Source: Catellatospora sp. KI3
GTDB taxonomy: Bacteria > Actinomycetota > Actinomycetes > Mycobacteriales > Micromonosporaceae
Assembly (NCBI RefSeq): GCF_029948125.1
Contig: NZ_JASAMB010000009.1
Coordinates: 186,001-250,000, forward strand
Direction of reading: 5' to 3'
Length of the DNA: 64,000 nt
Positions 1 to 11,155 of this stretch are shown here, piece by piece. The position numbers and the translations under genes were made by a program. Position 1 is the stretch's first letter, and every line of letters starts with the position of its first letter. The notes under the pieces are model-generated. The model had not been told where the DNA came from. It saw only the letters and a list, made by a program, of their open reading frames with translations, and ran no database searches.

Positions 1-433
1 TCGACACGGTCAGCGACGACCCGGCCAGGTCGGTGTCGGCGAACTCGATCAACTCGGCCCGGGTCACCCCGCCGGTCAGGTGCGTGGCCAGGGTGCGGTC
101 GTCCATGTTCGCCAGCGCGCGCTGCACCGCCTCCACCATCGACGGCCCCACCGTGTACGGGCTGACGGTGTGCTCGATGACCCACTGCCGCGCGCCCGGC
201 TGCCCCAGCGCCTCGGTGAGCAGGTCGTGCAGCAGGAACACCTCCACGCCCCGCCCGCGCAGCTCGGCCACGAACTGGTCGTGCTCGGCCTGCGCCTGCT
301 CGACCCACAGCACGTCGTCGAAGAGCAGCTCGCTCCGGTTGGACGGGGTGAGCCGGCGCAGCGCCAGGTCAGGGCGGTGCACCAGCACCTTCCGCAGGGT
401 GCCGACCTCTGAGTGGACCCCGAATCCGCGCAT
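1..433 (-). CDS. arcA: Arginine deiminase, N-terminal part (cut by window edge)
   Basis: Hydrolyses L-arginine to citrulline and ammonia, the first step of the arginine deiminase pathway in the cytoplasm. About 144 codons are visible. The N-terminus reads MRGFGVHSEVGTLRKVLVHR, then HRPDLALRRLTPSNRDELLF and later FDDVLWVEQAQAEHD, which is the conserved opening of bacterial ArcA including the substrate-binding FDD segment. The catalytic His and Cys lie beyond the edge, so catalytic integrity cannot be judged. The ATG at 433 has a short AGG-containing ribosome site (GAGGCACG) just upstream. The next gene to the right is also leftward but unrelated. Confidence 0.9.
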   Translation of the reverse strand, partial: MRGFGVHSEVGTLRKVLVHRPDLALRRLTPSNRSELLFDDVLWVEQAQAEHDQFVAELRGRGVEVFLLHDLLTEALGQPGARQWVIEHTVSPYTVGPSMVEAVQRALANMDDRTLATHLTGGVTRAELIEFADTDLAGSSLTVS

Positions 434-535
434 CGTGCCTCGCTCTCGAGGGCAGGCCGGGCCCTCCTCGCCGCTGCCCCGAATGTAACGTGCGGTTACG
501 AGCGATTTTCGCGATTTGGTACAGAATTCCGAGCC
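434..535. promoter_or_regulatory. Probable arcA promoter region with small inverted repeat
   Basis: This 102-base gap lies between the leftward lysozyme gene and leftward arcA. It is AT-richer than its surroundings, with the low-GC stretch at about 500-535. It carries the inverted repeat GTAAC-N5-GTTAC at 485-499. That could be a regulator site for arcA, but no known arginine-repressor box is recognisable. The promoter role is inferred from position only. Confidence 0.35.
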
Positions 536-2320
536 TCACACCTTGGGCACGATCGGCAGGCGGTTCAGCCCGGGCTTGGCGCTCGGCGGCGGGGACATCG
601 GCCGCGGGCTCATCGGCACCGCCGGGTCGCCCACCGGGGCCGGGCTCGGCGAAGTGCTGGCCGACGGCGAGGGGGACGGCTGCGGGTCGGGCAGGATGCC
701 GGTCTCGCCGTACCGGAAGGCCAGGTCGGGCAGGTCGCCGCCGACCAGGCTGTTCAGCTGCAGCCAGCGCATCGTGGTGCCGGAGGCGTCCACCACCCCC
801 GGGGTGGACTTCCGGTCGCCGTCCCAGTCGCCGACCAGCGGCACCGTGTAGACGCCGCCGAAGCCGAGGTGGATCTCGGCGGTCGTCGCGGTCAGCGAGT
901 TGACCAGGTAGTAGTCGTGCCGCTCGCCGTCGTTGTCGACCGTGCCCGGGGTGTACGTCCCGTTGCCGTCCCAGTCGCCCACGACCGGCGTCTTGCCCGC
1001 GTCCCCGACCGTCACCTTCACCTCGGTCTTCGGGTCGGTCAGCGAGTTGGTGAACTTCCAGTCGTGCCGCTTGCCGTCGGCGTCGGCGGTGCCGGGCGTG
1101 AACGTGCCGTTGCCGTCCCAGTCGCCGACCAGCGGCACGTCCTCGACGTCGCCGAACCCGACGTGCACGTCGGCCGGGCCGGGCCGGAACCCGTTGGCCA
1201 GGTAGTAGTCGTGCCGCTTGCCCTCGCTGTCGACCGTGCCCGGCGTCCAGGTGCGGTTGCCGTCCCAGTCGCCGACGATCGGGGCCTTCTCCACGTCGCC
1301 GTACTCGAAATCCAGGTCCGGGGTGAGCAGCGGGTCGGTGCCGCCGGTCGCGACCGGCGCGGTGCCCCGCTGGTTGGTCAGCCGCCAGCGCCAGTGCTCG
1401 CCCGCCGGGGTGACCAGGCCCGCGGTCATCGTCCCGTCGCCGTCCCAGTCGCCGACCACCAGCTTCGGCATCGGCCCGAGCGGATTGCTGGCCAGCGCCG
1501 CCAGGTCCGACAGCGAGCCGTTGAACACGTTCTGGTCGCCGGGCAGCTTGCCGTGGTTGGCGTACTGCCACAGGGTCCAGTGGTCCCAGCCCGCCGGCAG
1601 CCCCATGACCTTGTCGGTGTAGCTGGAGACGAACAGGTAGTGCCGCCCGAACGAGGTGCTCCTACCCGTGCACGGGTTCCACCAGTTCGGGTTGGTGTAG
1701 ATCATCGTGGCGCTGCCGGTGCGCTCGCGTACCCGCTCGGTGAAGTCGCGGATCCACTTGACCAGCTCGCTCTTGCTCCGGCCCCAGCACGGGTGGTCGG
1801 CCACGTACTTGCCGTCCCACTTGTACGGCCACTCGATGTCCAGCATCGGCGGCAGCGTCCGCCCGTCGTTGGTGTACTGCGCCCGGTCCAGGAAGTAGTC
1901 GGCCTGGGTGCGGCCGCCGCTGCGGTCGGGCCGGGCGAAGTGGTACGCCCCGAAGTACACCCCGTTGCGCTTGGCCCCGCTCAGGTTCTTGCGGTACTGG
2001 TCGTCGACGTAGTGCGTGCCCTCGGTCACCTTCGCGTAGGCGAACTTCGCACCCTTGTCGGCGACCTTCTTCCAGTCGATGTCGGGCTGGTAGTGCGACA
2101 CGTCGATGCCGGTGACCGGGTAGCCGCCCGGCGCCGCGAGCAGCATCCGCCCGGCGGGCCCCTCCGGCATGCCCGCCCCGGCCCAGCCGTCGGTCAAGCC
2201 GCCGGGGGCCGGCTCGCCCGCCGCCCGGGTGCTCAGTGTCAGCCCGAGCACGGCGGTGGCCAGCGCGGTCACGGCGGCCAGCGTCGGCGCCACGCGGTGG
2301 GTGCGGGTCTGCTGCGGCAC
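536..2320 (-). CDS. Secreted GH25 lysozyme with VGDWDG repeats
   Basis: A 594-residue exported muramidase. A GTG start at 2320 is preceded by AGGAG at good spacing. Residues 1-34 form a signal peptide. The GH25 domain covers about residues 68-275, with the family motifs GIDVSHYQ, KVTEGTHYVDDQY and PMLDIEW, which supply the acidic catalytic residues. Residues about 285-540 hold five copies of a roughly 50-residue repeat starting VGDWDG(D/N) and often containing KRHDYY; these resemble FG-GAP/VCBS-type beta-propeller or calcium-binding repeats. The C-terminus is a Pro/Ser-rich tail. Likely role: peptidoglycan turnover or attack on other cells outside the cell. It appears to be monocistronic. Confidence 0.88.
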   Translation of the reverse strand: MPQQTRTHRVAPTLAAVTALATAVLGLTLSTRAAGEPAPGGLTDGWAGAGMPEGPAGRMLLAAPGGYPVTGIDVSHYQPDIDWKKVADKGAKFAYAKVTEGTHYVDDQYRKNLSGAKRNGVYFGAYHFARPDRSGGRTQADYFLDRAQYTNDGRTLPPMLDIEWPYKWDGKYVADHPCWGRSKSELVKWIRDFTERVRERTGSATMIYTNPNWWNPCTGRSTSFGRHYLFVSSYTDKVMGLPAGWDHWTLWQYANHGKLPGDQNVFNGSLSDLAALASNPLGPMPKLVVGDWDGDGTMTAGLVTPAGEHWRWRLTNQRGTAPVATGGTDPLLTPDLDFEYGDVEKAPIVGDWDGNRTWTPGTVDSEGKRHDYYLANGFRPGPADVHVGFGDVEDVPLVGDWDGNGTFTPGTADADGKRHDWKFTNSLTDPKTEVKVTVGDAGKTPVVGDWDGNGTYTPGTVDNDGERHDYYLVNSLTATTAEIHLGFGGVYTVPLVGDWDGDRKSTPGVVDASGTTMRWLQLNSLVGGDLPDLAFRYGETGILPDPQPSPSPSASTSPSPAPVGDPAVPMSPRPMSPPPSAKPGLNRLPIVPKV

Positions 2321-2425
2321 GGCGACTCCTCGGGCAGGCGGGGGGGCGCCCGCATGATCGCCGGGCGCCTGCCCTGCTCAACGCCGCCCGCCGCGAAGCG
2401 TTGCGCCTGCTCGCGGCCGGTCCGG

Positions 2426-2451
2426 GTTTGATCCGGACGCGGTCCGGGCAC
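2426..2451 (+). promoter_or_regulatory. SigB/SigF-like promoter candidate
   Basis: GTTT at 2426-2429, a 16-base spacer and GGGCAC at 2446-2451 resemble the actinobacterial SigB/SigF consensus (GGTTT or GNNT, N14-17, GGGTA). The site lies 36 bases before the ATG of the small Rho_N-type gene. The -10 has C in place of T, so the match is imperfect. Confidence 0.35.
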
Positions 2452-2486
2452 CTGCTCAGGTGAAGGTGCGAGGAGAGGAGGCGGTC

Positions 2487-2810
2487 ATGCCGCAGCGTGC
2501 CTGGAGCAACAAGCGGGAACGCCAGTACGAGCACATCAAGTCCAGCGCCGAGGAGCGCGGCAAGTCCGAGAAGGTGGCCAAGGAGATCGCCGCCCGGACG
2601 GTCAACAAGGAGCGGGCCCGCGCGGGCGAGGCCAAGGAGTCCAGCGCCCTGTCGCGCAACGACATCTCGTCGGGCCGCCGCGGCGGCCTGCGCTCGCACA
2701 AGGGCGAGGGCGGCCGCACCCGCGACCAGCTCTACGAGGAGGCCAAGCGCAAGAACATCAAGGGCCGCTCGACGATGACCAAAGCCCAACTCGAACGCGC
2801 CGTCGCCTGA
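2487..2810 (+). CDS. Small Rho_N-domain-like protein ('plasmid stabilization' family)
   Basis: A 107-residue, very basic, hydrophilic cytoplasmic protein. The C-terminal segment (RDQLYEEAKRKNIKGRS, then TKAQLERAV) resembles the Rho_N/SAP-like helical motif of small actinobacterial proteins often annotated as plasmid stabilization proteins. The N-terminal part is Lys/Arg/Glu-rich and probably alpha-helical. The ATG at 2487 is chosen because AGGAGAGGAGG lies just upstream; an upstream in-frame GTG at 2460 is less likely. A stress-type promoter candidate precedes it and a palindromic terminator follows. Function is unproven, but nucleic-acid binding is plausible. Confidence 0.75.
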   Translation: MPQRAWSNKRERQYEHIKSSAEERGKSEKVAKEIAARTVNKERARAGEAKESSALSRNDISSGRRGGLRSHKGEGGRTRDQLYEEAKRKNIKGRSTMTKAQLERAVA

Positions 2811-2821
2811 CCCGCCCGCAG

Positions 2822-2874
2822 AGCAAGGAAGGGCCCCTTCTTATCGCAATGCGTAGTAGAAGGGCCCCTTCTCA
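2822..2874. terminator. Bidirectional palindromic terminator, copy 1
   Basis: A 50-base imperfect palindrome sits between convergent genes ending at 2810 and 2877. It has arms of the type AAGGAAGGGCCCCTTCTTAT and TAGAAGGGCCCCTTCT around a short centre. Near-identical elements lie at 40598-40650 and 60434-60490, each also between convergent gene ends. Transcript termination in both directions is inferred from position and symmetry. Confidence 0.75.
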
Positions 2875-2876
2875 AC

Positions 2877-3272
2877 TCACAGCTGCTCGGCGAGGCGGCG
2901 CAGCAGGTCGCCCGGGACGGTGCGGCGCAGCCGGGCGAACTCCTCGCGCTCCACGTACGCCGTGTGCTCGGCGAAGGTGCCGCACAGCGCCTCCAGCCGG
3001 GGCCGGAACCCCGGATCGGCCACCCCGCCCTGGGCCAGCTCGGCCAGCACCGGCCGCCAGCCCGGCACCAGCGGCACCTGACAGTCCAGGTACGGCGCCA
3101 CGACCTGCCGCTCCGCCTGCTCGTGCACCGTCAGATAGCTCACCAGCTGCTCGAACAGCTCGCCCCGGGCGATGGTGGGCGCCGAGCGCAGCTGCGCCAG
3201 CACCGCACTGATCTGCTGGTGCTGGCTGCGCAGGTGGTCGACCACGTCGGGGGGCGGGTTCGGATCGGACAT
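2877..3272 (-). CDS. Hemerythrin HHE domain protein
   Basis: A 131-residue all-helical protein with the hemerythrin-like pattern: DHLRSQHQQISAVL near residue 10, VHEQAERQVVAPYL near residue 56 and FAEHTAYVEREEF near residue 106. The conserved His and Glu/Asp residues could bind a di-iron centre. Such proteins are linked to oxygen, NO or redox stress in actinobacteria. The start MSDPNPP is chosen because GGGACCTCC precedes it; an in-frame ATG at 3326 is less likely. The gene is divergent from the small CDS at 3393 and is preceded by a SigB-like promoter candidate. Confidence 0.82.
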   Translation of the reverse strand: MSDPNPPPDVVDHLRSQHQQISAVLAQLRSAPTIARGELFEQLVSYLTVHEQAERQVVAPYLDCQVPLVPGWRPVLAELAQGGVADPGFRPRLEALCGTFAEHTAYVEREEFARLRRTVPGDLLRRLAEQL

Positions 3273-3310
3273 GGCGGAGGTCCCTTCGGTGGGCGGCTCT
3301 CCGTGCTGGA

Positions 3311-3336
3311 TTACCCGCCTAGGCACCGTCCGACAC
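3311..3336 (-). promoter_or_regulatory. SigB/SigF-like promoter candidate for the hemerythrin gene
   Basis: Read leftward, GTGT (3336-3333), a 16-base spacer and GGGTAA (3316-3311) fit the GNNT-N14-16-GGGTA pattern of stress sigma factors. The ATG at 3272 lies 38 bases downstream of the -10, a normal leader length. A sigma factor of this family is encoded at 14198. Confidence 0.4.
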
Positions 3337-3392
3337 GTGCGGTTTCATCGATCTGCACCCGGTTCGTCCGCAGTGGAGGGCACGCTGGACGG

Positions 3393-3632
3393 GTGGACAG
3401 GATCGCAGCGAAGTTCGTGCACGGCGCCGCCGAGGTGACCCGCGAGATCGAGGTCGAGTCGGCCGCCGACCCGCCCACCACCTTCTCCATCCTGCTCCCC
3501 AGCGGCTACGAGCCGGGCGACCCGCTCCGCGCCGAGGTCCCGTGGGAGGCCGTCTACCTGCTTGAGGCCAATCCACTGGGCGACCCGCCGTGGATCTACC
3601 GCTTCCAGTCGATCGTCGACCCGGAGGAATGA
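3393..3632 (+). CDS. Small conserved-looking protein of unknown function
   Basis: A 79-residue acidic protein starting at GTG 3393 (VDRIAAKFVHGAAEV) and ending WIYRFQSIVDPEE. There is no signal peptide or membrane segment. Central phrases such as FSILLPSGYEPGD and VPWEAVYLLEANPLGDPPW suggest a compact alpha/beta fold, but I do not recognise the family. It is divergent from the hemerythrin gene and lies 60 bases before the STAS-HATPase gene, so it may belong to the stress-signalling neighbourhood. Codon choice looks normal for this genome. Confidence 0.6.
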   Translation: MDRIAAKFVHGAAEVTREIEVESAADPPTTFSILLPSGYEPGDPLRAEVPWEAVYLLEANPLGDPPWIYRFQSIVDPEE

Positions 3633-3639
3633 TCCGCCC

Positions 3640-3666
3640 GGTTTACCCGCCGGTCTGTCCGGGAAT
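3640..3666 (+). promoter_or_regulatory. SigB/SigF-like promoter candidate before the STAS-HATPase gene
   Basis: GGTTT (3640-3644), a 16-base spacer and GGGAAT (3661-3666) resemble the SigF/SigB consensus. The -10 has A where T is usual. The candidate start codons follow at 3693 and 3774. Confidence 0.35.
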
Positions 3667-3692
3667 CCGCAGGAGGAGAGTCCGCCGAGCAC

Positions 3693-4529
3693 GTGCGGAC
3701 AGCAGCCGTCGAATGCGGCCAGGGCAGGCCCGTGCGGGACCGCGGGTCGGGGGACGACGCGGAGCGGGTAGCCATGCGGGAGCGGACAGGCCTCGAGGAG
3801 GGCCGGCTGCGCTGCGCCCAGGAGCGCGGCGGCGGACCGGTCACCACCGCCCGGCTCGACGGGGAGTTCGAGCTGGCCGGGGCGGCGCCGATGCTCGCCT
3901 TCCTACTCACCGCGCTCAGCCGGCGACCGCAGGCGCTGCTGGTGGACCTGTCCGGGCTGGTGCTGGCCGGAGGGACCGTCTCCACCTTCCTCGACGCCGC
4001 CCGCCACGCGGCCGCCTGGCCCGGCTGCGGGCTGCTGCTGTACGGCCAGCGCGGCAGCCTGGCCGCCGCCCTGGACACCATGCCCGAGCGCGACGGCCTG
4101 ACCCTGTGCGCCGACCGCGACGACGCCCTGCGGCAGGCGAACGCGCGCACGCCCGGCCGGCTGCGGGTGCTGGGCCTCAGCCCGGATCCGCAGGCCCCCG
4201 CCGAGGCCCGCGACATGCTCGCCGACGGCTGCGCGCTCTGGGACGTGCCCCACCCGGCGCACCTGGTGCTGCGTCAGATCTGCAGCGAGCTGGTCTCCAA
4301 CGCGGTGCGCCACGCCCGCACCGACTTCACCCTCGAACTGCGCGACGGCCCGCAGCACGTGCACCTGGCCGTGCACGACCATGACCCGGCGCTTCCGCCG
4401 CCGCCGCTGCGGCGCTCCGCCGACAGCCGCGGGCTGCTGCTGGTGGACGTGCTGGCCTCGGGCTGGGGGATCATCCCGGTCGACGGCGGCAAGGTCGTCT
4501 GGGCGACGGTGCCGCGTACGGCCGGGTAG
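3693..4529 (+). CDS. STAS-like plus HATPase anti-sigma-type regulator
   Basis: 278 residues if the GTG at 3693 is used (AGGAGGAGAG lies 12 bases upstream); an ATG at 3774 is an alternative. Residues about 48-150 look STAS-like (TARLDGEFELAG, then ALLVDLSGLVLAGGTVSTF). Residues about 185-275 form an RsbW-type GHKL ATPase with the N box ELVSNAVRHA, then HDHDPALPPPP and SRGLLLVDVLASGWG. Such proteins bind a sigma factor or phosphorylate an anti-anti-sigma factor. It is convergent with the PP2C phosphatase at 4530, whose stop codon adjoins its own. The fused STAS-HATPase layout is typical of actinomycete partner-switching regulators. The partner is not known from sequence. Confidence 0.8.
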   Translation: MRTAAVECGQGRPVRDRGSGDDAERVAMRERTGLEEGRLRCAQERGGGPVTTARLDGEFELAGAAPMLAFLLTALSRRPQALLVDLSGLVLAGGTVSTFLDAARHAAAWPGCGLLLYGQRGSLAAALDTMPERDGLTLCADRDDALRQANARTPGRLRVLGLSPDPQAPAEARDMLADGCALWDVPHPAHLVLRQICSELVSNAVRHARTDFTLELRDGPQHVHLAVHDHDPALPPPPLRRSADSRGLLLVDVLASGWGIIPVDGGKVVWATVPRTAG

Positions 4530-6125
4530 TCACACCGCGTCGTTGCGGATCGCCATGATCGCCATGTCGTCTCGGGCCGGTTCGCCGGAGAACTCCAGCG
4601 CCGCCGTGCGCAGCCGGGTCGCGATCACGTCCGCCGGATGCCCCGCCAGGTACGTCAGCCGCTGCGCCAGCCGCCGCGCGCCGAAGAACTCGGTGCCGCT
4701 GCGCCGCTCGGTGACCCCGTCGGTGAAGAACACCAGCGTCTCCCCGGGCCGCAGCATCAGCAGGGTGGGCTGGCAGGTCACCGGGCTGATCAGGCCCAGC
4801 GCGGTGCCCCAGTCGCCGGTCTGCTCCACCGCGCCGTCGGCGTGCAGCAGCAGCGGCCGGTCGTGCCCGGCCAGGTACAGCGTCACCGGCACCGCGCCGT
4901 CGCGGTCCGGTACGTCGAAGGCGGCCAGGGCCAGCGTGCAGTAGCGCTCGGAGCGCTCGCTCAGCGTCGTGTTCAGCGTCGCCAGCACCGACTCCAGCGG
5001 GCGCCCCTCGCGCACCAGCAGCCGCAGCACCTCGCGGACCAGCCCGGTCGCGGCCGCCGCGGGCACGCCCTTGCCGGAGACGTCGCCCATGACCACCAGC
5101 CAGCGGCCGTCGGGCATCGGCATGATGTCGTACAGGTCGCCGCCGACCTCGGCCCCGCGCCCGGCCGGCACGTACTCCGCGCCCAGGCCCAGGCCCGGGA
5201 TCACCGGCAGCCGCGTCGGCAGCAGCGCCTGCTGCAGCGTATGGGCCACCGCCTGCCGCTCGGCGTGGATCGCGGCGTTGTCCAGCGCCAGCGCGCAGCG
5301 CCGGGCCAGCTCCTCGGCGATGGTGGTCTCGTCCGGGTCGCGCGTGGCATCCGGATCGCGCCCGATCCCGAGCACCCCCAGCCACTGGCCGCGCGCGAAC
5401 AGCGGCACCGCCAGCCCGGCCAGCGGTGAGGGCAGCGGCACGTGCTGCCCGGCCCGTATGGTGGCGTTGACGGCCGGGGCCTGGAGCAGGTGGGTCAGCT
5501 CGGCTGCGGCCGCCTCCAGCCAGTCGCTGCGCTCCTCGTCGGCGTGCGCGGCGGCGGCCGGCTCCAGCCGCTTGCCCGACACCCGGTGCAGCGTGCACCA
5601 GGTGCCCAGGCGCGGCACCACCAGGCGCGGAATGAGCGCGAGCGTCAGCGACAGGTCCAGCGACTGGGCCAGCAGCTCGCTCGCCTCGGACAGGAACGTC
5701 AGCCAGGTCCGGTGCCGTACGTCGGTGTCGCGCAGCCGCAGGTGCTCCAGCGCCATGCCCAGCCGCTGGGCCGCCAGCAGCGCCAGGGTCCGGTTGCCGG
5801 GCTCGTCCGCTGCGCTGAGCAGCAGCTCGGCGCTCCACGGGCGGCTCACGGGCACCCGCTGGTACAGCGAGCGGGCCGACCCGGGCCGGCCGGTGGCGGC
5901 CAGCCGGTGCGCGCCGCGCCCGTCGCCCTGGTCGGCCGTGATCCGGCAGCCGTCGGCGCCGGTGAGCCGGGTCAGCGTCTCGGCGAGGCTGGTGGCGAAT
6001 CCGGTGAGCCCGCCCGCCTCGTCCAGCTCGATCTGGACACGCAGCAGGGCGTCGACGGCGGAGAGGTCGGTCGATGCGGTTGGCACGTCGGGCTGTGGCG
6101 CGGCGGCCGCGCGCGGGTTCGGCAC
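4530..6125 (-). CDS. GAF-containing PP2C (SpoIIE/RsbU-like) phosphatase
   Basis: 531 residues from a GTG at 6125 preceded by GGAG. Residues about 40-170 and 180-320 look like GAF-type sensory modules ([32 protein letters not shown]). After a helical linker ([20 protein letters not shown]) comes the SpoIIE phosphatase at about 320-530, with [35 protein letters not shown] and ARDDMAIM, which supply the metal-binding Asp residues. Known role of the family: dephosphorylating phospho-STAS anti-anti-sigma factors to free a sigma factor. It is divergent from the hybrid kinase. The reading frame continues far upstream of 6125, but that extension is antisense to the kinase gene. Confidence 0.87.
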   Translation of the reverse strand: MPNPRAAAAPQPDVPTASTDLSAVDALLRVQIELDEAGGLTGFATSLAETLTRLTGADGCRITADQGDGRGAHRLAATGRPGSARSLYQRVPVSRPWSAELLLSAADEPGNRTLALLAAQRLGMALEHLRLRDTDVRHRTWLTFLSEASELLAQSLDLSLTLALIPRLVVPRLGTWCTLHRVSGKRLEPAAAAHADEERSDWLEAAAAELTHLLQAPAVNATIRAGQHVPLPSPLAGLAVPLFARGQWLGVLGIGRDPDATRDPDETTIAEELARRCALALDNAAIHAERQAVAHTLQQALLPTRLPVIPGLGLGAEYVPAGRGAEVGGDLYDIMPMPDGRWLVVMGDVSGKGVPAAAATGLVREVLRLLVREGRPLESVLATLNTTLSERSERYCTLALAAFDVPDRDGAVPVTLYLAGHDRPLLLHADGAVEQTGDWGTALGLISPVTCQPTLLMLRPGETLVFFTDGVTERRSGTEFFGARRLAQRLTYLAGHPADVIATRLRTAALEFSGEPARDDMAIMAIRNDAV

Positions 6126-6252
6126 GTTAGTAGTCTCCGCCGAACGGCCCTGTCCTGCCAGCCCGCGGCTCGCGCCGCGTCGGCGGACGGACGATGATAG
6201 GGCTTGCGACACGGCGGCGGGTGCTGCCGCCGGTGACGGAGGAGGTCGGCAG

Positions 6253-10589
<4,337 letters not shown>

Positions 10590-10593
<4 letters not shown>

Positions 10594-11150
10594 GCCAGCC
10601 GACCGCGACCGGCACGGCCAAGGTGCTGCTGGTCGACGACCGTGCCGACAACCTGGTGGCGCTGGAGGCGATGCTGCAGGGGCTGCCGGTGGACCCGGTC
10701 GCCGTCAGCAGCGGTGAGGCCGCGCTCAAACGGCTGCTCATCGACGACTTCGCGGTGATCCTTATGGACGCGTACATGCCCGGCATGGACGGGTTCGAGA
10801 CCGCCGGGCACGTCAAGCGGCGCGAACGCACCCGGCACATCCCGATCATCTTCCTCACCGCCGCCGACGGCGACGCGCGCCTGGCGCTGCGCGGCTACGC
10901 CGCCGGGGCGGTGGACTACCTGACCAAGCCGTTCGACCCGTGGGTGCTGCGGGCGAAGGTCGCCATCTTCGCCGACCTGTGGGCCAAGAACCAGCAGCTG
11001 CGCCAGCAGGCGGCGCAGTGGAGCAGGCTGTCGGCGGCCGCGCACGAGGCGGTGCGGCTGCTGGCCGAGCCCGGCCAGTCCGAGCAGGCCCGCGCGGCGC
11101 TGCTGGCCGCGCTGCCCGCCGTGCCCCGGGAGGCGGCCTCGGCGGCCTGA
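10590..11150 (+). CDS. Response regulator with helical output extension
   Basis: 186 residues, overlapping the hybrid kinase by four bases (ATGA), so translation is coupled. Residues 10-130 are a receiver: VLLVDDRADN acidic pair, phospho-acceptor Asp in ILMDAYMPGMDG, Thr in IIFLTAADGD and Lys in YLTKPFDP. The remaining 55 residues are helical and Gln/Ala-rich (NQQLRQQAAQW) with no DNA-binding domain. It probably passes phosphate within a relay or acts by protein contact. Its likely partner is the kinase encoded immediately upstream. Confidence 0.9.
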
Positions 11151-11155
11151 GGCGG

